From: Rossellomorea vietnamensis NBRC 101237
GTDB lineage: Bacteria; Bacillota; Bacilli; Bacillales; Bacillaceae_B
Direction of reading: 5' to 3'
Assembly (NCBI RefSeq): GCF_001591825.1
Contig: NZ_BCVQ01000003.1
Span: 1 to 64,000 of the forward strand
Length of the DNA stretch: 64,000 nucleotides
Position 1 is the first letter of the stretch, and every line of letters starts with the position of its first letter. The position numbers and the translations under genes are program-made. The notes beneath the pieces are model-generated. The model was not told the DNA's origin and made no database searches. It saw nothing but the letters and a program-made list of their open reading frames with translations. Shown here one piece after another: positions 59,103-64,000 of this stretch.

Positions 59103-61028
59103 TCAATCTGCACCTGCACCTCCACCACCGCCGCCGTCAAATCCTCCTCCGGAAAATCCGCCATCAGAGGAACCGGAAGACATGCTCGGAGGGGGACCGC
59201 TCCACTTCCATGAATTCGTCAAAAACTCATGAGGGTCCTGTCCCGATAGGATGAGGGCAGTCAGGGGTGCGGCTGAAAACAACGTACTGTCTTCCATGCT
59301 TGCCATCCTTTTCAGTTTCCTCTTTCGTTCAAACAGGAGTGTCCGGATCATCCACACATCCATTTCCTCGCTCGTCCCCTTAGGGTACCCTTCCCTCTTC
59401 ACCTGTTTCCGGAATCGGCGAATCCCCGCTTTCACATTAAGTGCCGCTCCCGACAGTGTATGGCGGGGGACGAAAAATAATAGCAACAAGGTTAGAAAAA
59501 GGCATAAAAGCAGGAGAGCAATGGCGGTTTCGTCTTTGATTTGAGCAGCCGCAAAAAATGAAATAACACCAAAAACAAGTACCGGCCACTTCTTTTCTTT
59601 TTTCCACCATCGGAATAGAAGGGACCCACAACCAATGATTCCATACAACCACATGGCAAACGTCGACTGCATGTCAAAATGATAGGCCCATAAAGTTCCG
59701 ACTACAACGGAAAGAGGGGCGAGTTTCGTAATGAAGTGGAACCAGCAGTCATGGAGGAGTCCCGCTTCCTTGGCTTCCTTCAACACTTCGGTAAACCATT
59801 CTCTTTCCTGTTCCTTTAGCGTCTTGACCTTCGTATGATACTTTTTCACATGGCGGCTGAGGTCTTTCTCACTCTTTGTCGCCCCGGTAAGATCAGTCAT
59901 GGCAAAGGATGCTGAACCGTTCTTCCCTTTTCTTTTAAAAATCCAGGACACCAGCTTTTCTTCGATCGTCGATAAGTGACCTTCAGAGGTCAAGGTAAAG
60001 AACAAGGTTTCATCCGGTGATCGGGCATCGCTGAGAAAACGGGTCGTCGTTTTCTGTCTGCGAACCGTCGCCTTCCCTCTTTCCACCAGGGAGTACAACC
60101 CTGCCATCAAGGCTCCGTGGGTGAACTTCCCCCGCCTATGGACCATATATAAAAGAAGAGGATCTGCTTCCAACACATCTCTCGTTCTGCCACTGCCTCT
60201 TATTCTGCCTAACAAGAAGCCAAGCATCATGATGAATAAAGCTCCACCAAGAATGACTGCGAGCCCACCCAACACATCATTGTATGTTTTCATTTGAGTT
60301 TCCCTTTGTGCGACAAGGGCCACCCGGTCTTCTTCTTCCTGAATGGCCGCTTCCAACGATTGTGGAGCAGCGGTCTTTTCCTGCTTACTCATGATTGAAG
60401 ACGGGAAGAGCACACGGGTTTCCGTTAAGGAATACATATCGGAAACAGGTGTTGTAAAGCGCACCACCTCTGGCCCCTCTTCTTCCACCTTCCCCTTTGG
60501 ACCGTGAAAGAAAGCATGATACTCCGCAGGATCGAGTTTTTCAGGAAAAACGAAATCAATCGTCACATTATGTAAATCAATATCATGATTAGTATCTGTT
60601 CCGAAAAAAGGAATCGTTACATCACTGTATGAATCATACGATTTCACGGCATCCTTCAGTTCATACGCAAATAAAAAGGTCTTTGTAGCGTCCTCTACGG
60701 GGAATGATGAACGATACGTACCATCCTCCCGCTTCACATCAAGCTGACGCAGATCCCCATCCTCGATGAAGCCAAGCTTCGCCTCATCATTAATCACTTC
60801 AGAGGCTTTAAACCACTGCACTCCCTCATGATTATCCTCATGGACGGCCCTTCTGATACTCTTGTACTTCCCATCAAACGTGTACGTGAACAATTCATTG
60901 ACCAGCAAATTCCCATTCGGCTGGATCCACGCACGGATCTGTACTTCATCGATGCTATAGGACTTTGCATAAGCCGTCTGTCCAAAGGAGAAAAGCAGGA
61001 TAAGTAGGATGGCTAATTTCTTGAACAT
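59103..61028 (-). CDS. DUF2207 membrane protein
   Basis: 641 residues of the DUF2207 type. A signal peptide (about 1-21, ending TAYA) is followed by an extracytoplasmic beta-rich domain (YSIDEVQIRAWIQPNGNLLVNELFTYTFDGKY...), a membrane helix (about 253-275), a cytosolic part with winged-helix-like stretches (about 287-400), two or three helices (about 435-525), and a C-terminal Gly-rich tail (GGFSGGGFDGGGGGGAGAD). The Gly/Ser tail is characteristic of the family. Function unknown. RBS AAGGAGG; no partner genes are adjacent. Confidence 0.9.
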   Translation of the reverse strand: MFKKLAILLILLFSFGQTAYAKSYSIDEVQIRAWIQPNGNLLVNELFTYTFDGKYKSIRRAVHEDNHEGVQWFKASEVINDEAKLGFIEDGDLRQLDVKREDGTYRSSFPVEDATKTFLFAYELKDAVKSYDSYSDVTIPFFGTDTNHDIDLHNVTIDFVFPEKLDPAEYHAFFHGPKGKVEEEGPEVVRFTTPVSDMYSLTETRVLFPSSIMSKQEKTAAPQSLEAAIQEEEDRVALVAQRETQMKTYNDVLGGLAVILGGALFIMMLGFLLGRIRGSGRTRDVLEADPLLLYMVHRRGKFTHGALMAGLYSLVERGKATVRRQKTTTRFLSDARSPDETLFFTLTSEGHLSTIEEKLVSWIFKRKGKNGSASFAMTDLTGATKSEKDLSRHVKKYHTKVKTLKEQEREWFTEVLKEAKEAGLLHDCWFHFITKLAPLSVVVGTLWAYHFDMQSTFAMWLYGIIGCGSLLFRWWKKEKKWPVLVFGVISFFAAAQIKDETAIALLLLCLFLTLLLLFFVPRHTLSGAALNVKAGIRRFRKQVKREGYPKGTSEEMDVWMIRTLLFERKRKLKRMASMEDSTLFSAAPLTALILSGQDPHEFLTNSWKWSGPPPSMSSGSSDGGFSGGGFDGGGGGGAGAD

Positions 61029-61061
61029 ATGCTTTACTCCTCCTTATTAAAAATTCAGGAC

Positions 61062-61586
61062 TTATGATAAAAAGAACCTTTTCACTTCATACCAATTTTC
61101 CACGCGTACATATCCCGACTCATACCGGTTATGAGGAGCTGAAAATAATATCCCCTCTCCCGTAAAGTCTTTAAAATGCCTTGGGCTGTCGTCTATTAAA
61201 TAGTCTGCATGAATGATGCTTTTGTTCCCGCAGAATACAAATTGCAAGTCTGATAGAAACGGGAAATGTTCTTTTAGCCATTCGTATTTTGCCGTAAAAG
61301 AAGCAGGATGCTCCATTGCCGCAGTCGTGATGTAAATTTCATAGGATTCACTCAGTTCTTTAATCACGTCCTGACTCCCTTCCATCACTTCCAAATCCCT
61401 GAAGAAAGCGGGATCATCTATATACGAAAGGATGTCATCGGCATCATCGGGTCGTATTTTCCATAGTCTTGTCCCCTGTAAGTCATCTGGAGTCAAACTC
61501 TCATTATATTTCTCATTAAATAGATTCAGGTGCTTTTTATGTAAATCAGCGATTACTTCATCCATATCAATGGCTATCCTTTTCAT
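61062..61586 (-). CDS. 5'(3')-deoxyribonucleotidase-like HAD enzyme
   Basis: A 174-residue HAD-superfamily phosphatase of the NT5C type. D7-M-D9-E-V (residues 7-11) is the catalytic motif with nucleophile and acid Asp; ITTAAMEHP near 86-94 is motif II (Thr), and DDSPRHF near 132-138 is motif IV. It would remove phosphate from deoxyribonucleoside monophosphates. The ATG overlaps the stop of a frameshifted GNAT gene by 4 bp. RBS GAGGGGAGGG. Confidence 0.88.
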   Translation of the reverse strand: MKRIAIDMDEVIADLHKKHLNLFNEKYNESLTPDDLQGTRLWKIRPDDADDILSYIDDPAFFRDLEVMEGSQDVIKELSESYEIYITTAAMEHPASFTAKYEWLKEHFPFLSDLQFVFCGNKSIIHADYLIDDSPRHFKDFTGEGILFSAPHNRYESGYVRVENWYEVKRFFLS

Positions 61587-62160
61587 ACGTTCCCTCCCCT
61601 CTGGAGAAGATATTCTTCTCGCAGAAGTCCATACACCGCACAGTCCTTATACTGATCCTTTGCATTGCGGATCATATGCCGGATGACGCCTTCCTGCTTC
61701 ATTCCGGCTTTACCCATAATCCTGCCTGAAGCGGGGTTATCCGTATTATGGGCTGCAGATAGTTTGTGTACATTCATGTGTATAAAGGCAAATTCCACAA
61801 CGGCTTTCAACGCCTCGGTCCCGTACCCCTTATTCCACCAGTCATATCCAATGGAATAACTGACCTCACAGTTGCCTGTAGAAGAATCAAAATCATATAA
61901 ATCAATCTCTCCGATCAGGTCATTGCCATCCTTGAGTTCGATTCCCCAGTGACAAAACTCTTTTGAAACGTACCATCCACAGTCTTCTCCATTCGCTTAT
62001 GTGTTTCAGCAATGGTCTTGTGTGCAGGACTGACACGATGATCGGAAATCCGTTCATCAGATAGCCATTGATCAAAGGCTCTTTGCGTATCGTCCATGCA
62101 CAACTTTCTAAGATTCAGTCGATCTGTTCTTAAAACAGGGGTACCCTTAAAGTAAATCAT
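61583..62160 (-). pseudogene. GNAT acetyltransferase, frameshifted
   Basis: A close relative of the intact acetyltransferase at 5718-6287. The first part (MIYFKGTPVLRTDRLNLRKLCMDDTQRAFDQWLSDERISDH...) runs into a wrong frame near the junction GTGGATGG (about 61979-61985). After one base is restored the text continues WYVSKEFCHWGIELKDGNDLI and GYDWWNKGYGTEALKAVVEF to AHNTDNPASGRIMGKAGM. Without it the frame stops at about residue 81. One single-base deletion; sequencing error is possible. RBS GGAGTG. It is the first gene of an operon with the nucleotidase. Confidence 0.85.
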
Positions 62161-62174
62161 GCCGTCACTCCGGT

Positions 62175-62489
62175 CTAAAAATAAGTCACCATCATCACCA
62201 CAAAACTAATAACCGTAAACAAAAGGACACCATAAAACACCGATCCTACATTGGATTTCAGCTCATTATCCTTCTGAATCTTCCACCCTGCCTGACTTGC
62301 TCCGAGTGTAGCGTTTTTGGATAACGCACCGCCACTGCTATTAAAAAAGAAAAGCCCCACTGTTAATCCAAGACCGATGAAAAAGCTCCATTCCCCGAAA
62401 GAAAATGAGAACAGAAGACTCCCGACCCAAATCGCAACGGCAAGGATCACGGCCGTCACTAAAGATGTTCTTGTGAAGAATTTTTTCAT
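62175..62489 (-). CDS. Small membrane protein, DUF5316-like
   Basis: 104 residues, three to four membrane helices (about 10-28, 33-49, 82-101), with the internal FFNSSGGALSKNATLGASQAGWK that resembles the DUF5316 family pattern of N-S-S-G-G after helix 2. Function unknown. RBS GAGGGGG. It precedes the frameshifted GNAT in the same direction. Confidence 0.68.
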   Translation of the reverse strand: MKKFFTRTSLVTAVILAVAIWVGSLLFSFSFGEWSFFIGLGLTVGLFFFNSSGGALSKNATLGASQAGWKIQKDNELKSNVGSVFYGVLLFTVISFVVMMVTYF

Positions 62490-62583
62490 TTTGATTCCCC
62501 CTCGTATTATTCATACTTACGATTGGGATTGTAAAAAGTTTCAATTTTCAGTTATAACAATGATTTTGAGTATTGATTAGATT

Positions 62584-63006
62584 CTAAAACTCCACAAAAA
62601 ACGGATGCTGCTCCTCATCCAAACAGCATTCGATCCGCTCTCTAAAATTCGAATGCGTCACCATTTTGAGCGCCTCGTCAATCGGAAAAAATGCTACCTC
62701 CAGACTTTCAGAAGAAGTAGTCGGTACTCCTCCAACAGGCTTTGCAAGAAATAAGGTATTGCAGATGGACCGTTTCACATTCTGAAATACCCCGCAAAAA
62801 GCCAACACCTCTATATCAATGCCCGTCTCCTCTTTCGTCTCCCTGATCGCCGCATCCTTTAACGACTCTCCTTCTTCCACCTGACCGCCAGGCATTTCCC
62901 AACCACGCCTTGGTCCCTTTATTAATAGAATTTCCCGGTTTTCATTCAGAACGATTGTAGCCGCTGAAACGATATGTTTCGGCGGTATGTATGTTTGTTG
63001 TGTCAT
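62584..63006 (-). CDS. NUDIX hydrolase
   Basis: A 140-residue NUDIX enzyme. The box G-x5-E-x7-R-E-x2-E-E-x-G is complete: GGQVEEGESLKDAAIRETKEETGID near 41-65. WEMPGG just before it is typical of MutT/ADP-ribose-type branches. Substrate is not clear; it may clean up oxidised nucleotides or cleave a nucleotide sugar. The ATG at 63006 follows AAGGGGG; the GTG at 63009 is next to it. Confidence 0.9.
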   Translation of the reverse strand: MTQQTYIPPKHIVSAATIVLNENREILLIKGPRRGWEMPGGQVEEGESLKDAAIRETKEETGIDIEVLAFCGVFQNVKRSICNTLFLAKPVGGVPTTSSESLEVAFFPIDEALKMVTHSNFRERIECCLDEEQHPFFVEF

Positions 63007-63076
63007 CACACTTCCCCCTTATATTAATAGGAGCCTACCTTCTGCGATAAGCCCCCGATACTTAATACCCCTTATT

Positions 63077-63484
63077 TTATATAGCCTGATCTCTTTCAGC
63101 AGTCGTGAAAAATGCCCCTTTCACATAAATCGTATAGATTAAGACAATCACCGAAAAAACAACATTCCCTATAAAAGGTTGCTGAGGCTGGATCGTTGCG
63201 ATAACCGAACTGACCACACCAAACAGCACTGAGTACGAGACGATCAACCAGAATCCCCATCTTTTCAACTTCATGTACCCATACACCATCAACAGAGAAA
63301 ACAGTGCCAAGACTATTCTCATCATCCGTTCAGGCAGGATCGATACGCCAAAGCGTTCCGAAATGTTGATGACGTCAGCATCGGCCTGATAAAAAATGGC
63401 GGTGAATAGTAACACCAATGCTCCAAACACATAGAAATATCCAATTAGGGATACACCCATAGGTCTCTTCAACTCTTCCACCAC
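63077..63484 (-). CDS. Hypothetical membrane protein
   Basis: 135 residues with four membrane helices (about 10-30, 55-70, 73-95, 103-124). RLPMGVSLIGYFYVFGALVLLFTAIFY-like start and a repeated KLKRWGFWLIVSY segment. Not recognised. A GTG at 63484 is the longest start; the RBS is weak, and the ATG at residue 9 is an alternative. Confidence 0.55.
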   Translation of the reverse strand: MVEELKRPMGVSLIGYFYVFGALVLLFTAIFYQADADVINISERFGVSILPERMMRIVLALFSLLMVYGYMKLKRWGFWLIVSYSVLFGVVSSVIATIQPQQPFIGNVVFSVIVLIYTIYVKGAFFTTAERDQAI

Positions 63485-63542
63485 CCCATCGCTTAATCGT
63501 ATATCTCACTAATACCAATTATGTCAAAATAAACCATTAGAC

Positions 63543-64000
63543 TCAATTATTTTTCATTATTAAAGAATTCTTCTCCATACAATACCCCTCATCCGAATTC
63601 CTCACTACTACATCAAAATGCTCACTCTTCGGATGCATAAAGACTTCATATTGAACCCTCCGCTCGTCATGGGTTTTCCGTAGATATTCTACTTCCATCC
63701 CTCTTTCGTTCACATCGCGGATGCCCCTTCTCATGAGCTCTGTCTCCCCATCTGTATAGAAATAGATTTTCAGATCGTATAAATCTGGTTTGCTGAAGGC
63801 GACGGACATCCCTTCTACAATCGTCAGGTTGTTTCGGGAAGAGATGGGCCGGCTTGGATCATAGGGTACGTCCAACGTGTAAAAATCCATTCCCTCTCTC
63901 ACCATCCTGATGTCCCGGTCAAGGGAGAATATATGATGGGCGTCCGGATGACATGCGGTCATTTTGGACTGATGCTTTTCGTTCTTATATTTATACTCTA
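63543..64000 (-). CDS. Uridine-kinase-like P-loop protein, 3' part
   Basis: The C-terminal part of a gene that runs off the right edge. The open frame continues through 64000 (EYKYKNEKHQSKMTACHPDA, read just inside the edge), so the ATG at 63962 is internal. Characteristic parts are SLDRDIRMVREGMDFYTLDVPYDPSRP, NNLTIVEGMSVAF (second half of the kinase fold) and IYFYTDGETELMRRGIRDVNERGMEVEYLRKTHDERRVQYEVFMHP, as in the uridine kinase-like AAA family of Bacilli. The P-loop would lie outside the window. A kinase role is from family only. Confidence 0.75.
   Translation of the reverse strand, partial: EYKYKNEKHQSKMTACHPDAHHIFSLDRDIRMVREGMDFYTLDVPYDPSRPISSRNNLTIVEGMSVAFSKPDLYDLKIYFYTDGETELMRRGIRDVNERGMEVEYLRKTHDERRVQYEVFMHPKSEHFDVVVRNSDEGYCMEKNSLIMKNN

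Overview
The window looks like chromosome from a spore-forming, low-to-mid GC Bacillaceae, probably a marine or soil 'Bacillus' of the Rossellomorea type. The grounds are two complete spore-germinant receptor operons, a caa3-type oxidase (ctaCDEF), paiAB, an adhA/adhR-like pair, PerR-type boxes and strong AGGAGG ribosome binding sites. Genus-level placement is inference. No tRNA, rRNA, prophage, insertion sequence or CRISPR array was seen.

Layout. 0-14.8 kb: metabolic and detoxification genes (fused dihydroxyacetone kinase, YciI-like protein, three DinB-fold proteins, zinc alcohol dehydrogenase with its divergent MerR regulator, nucleotidyltransferase, GNAT, marR-paiA-paiB, YitT transporter, hydrolase, phosphotransferase, RidA, AlkD-like protein). 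14.9-29 kb: ger operon 1 (minus strand, A-C-B), katG, an HTH-psd pair, a YeiL-type regulator between two half-size DMT transporters, then ger operon 2 (plus strand, A-C-B, with a sigma-G-like promoter). 29-41 kb: DUF3231, MFS-TetR operon, ahpCF, PP2C-like phosphatase, Dph6-like ligase, small membrane and regulatory proteins, a DUF3243 gene with a sigma-B-like promoter, a PAS-STAS protein. 41-46.3 kb: ctaCDEF and two tandem KGG (GsiB-like) stress proteins. 46.4-64 kb: MFS transporter, an island of very small membrane proteins, class D beta-lactamase divergent from a MocR regulator, LysR, methyltransferase, small operons, two frameshifted genes, DUF2207 protein, nucleotidase, NUDIX and a truncated uridine-kinase-like gene at the right edge.

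Regulation. Candidate sites were read for AdhR-like MerR control (19-bp spacer dyad), a MarR palindrome, PerR-like boxes at katG and ahpC, TetR dyads, two sigma-B-like and one sigma-G-like promoter. katG and ahpCF probably form a shared peroxide response.

The least explained content is repetitive. Related GGGAC-core hairpin elements sit at gene 3' ends in three sequence classes that occupy successive parts of the window. The class C core also occurs singly inside four coding sequences (five copies), in different frames, which recalls uptake-type or Chi-type sequences. Two further families are built on helically spaced units: four palindromes at 51/61/52 and 52/61/52 bp, and CAGCGAAAT units every 20 bp. 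Two genes appear to use non-AUG/GUG/UUG starts (CTG, ATT), and one small gene has a complete terminator in its leader.
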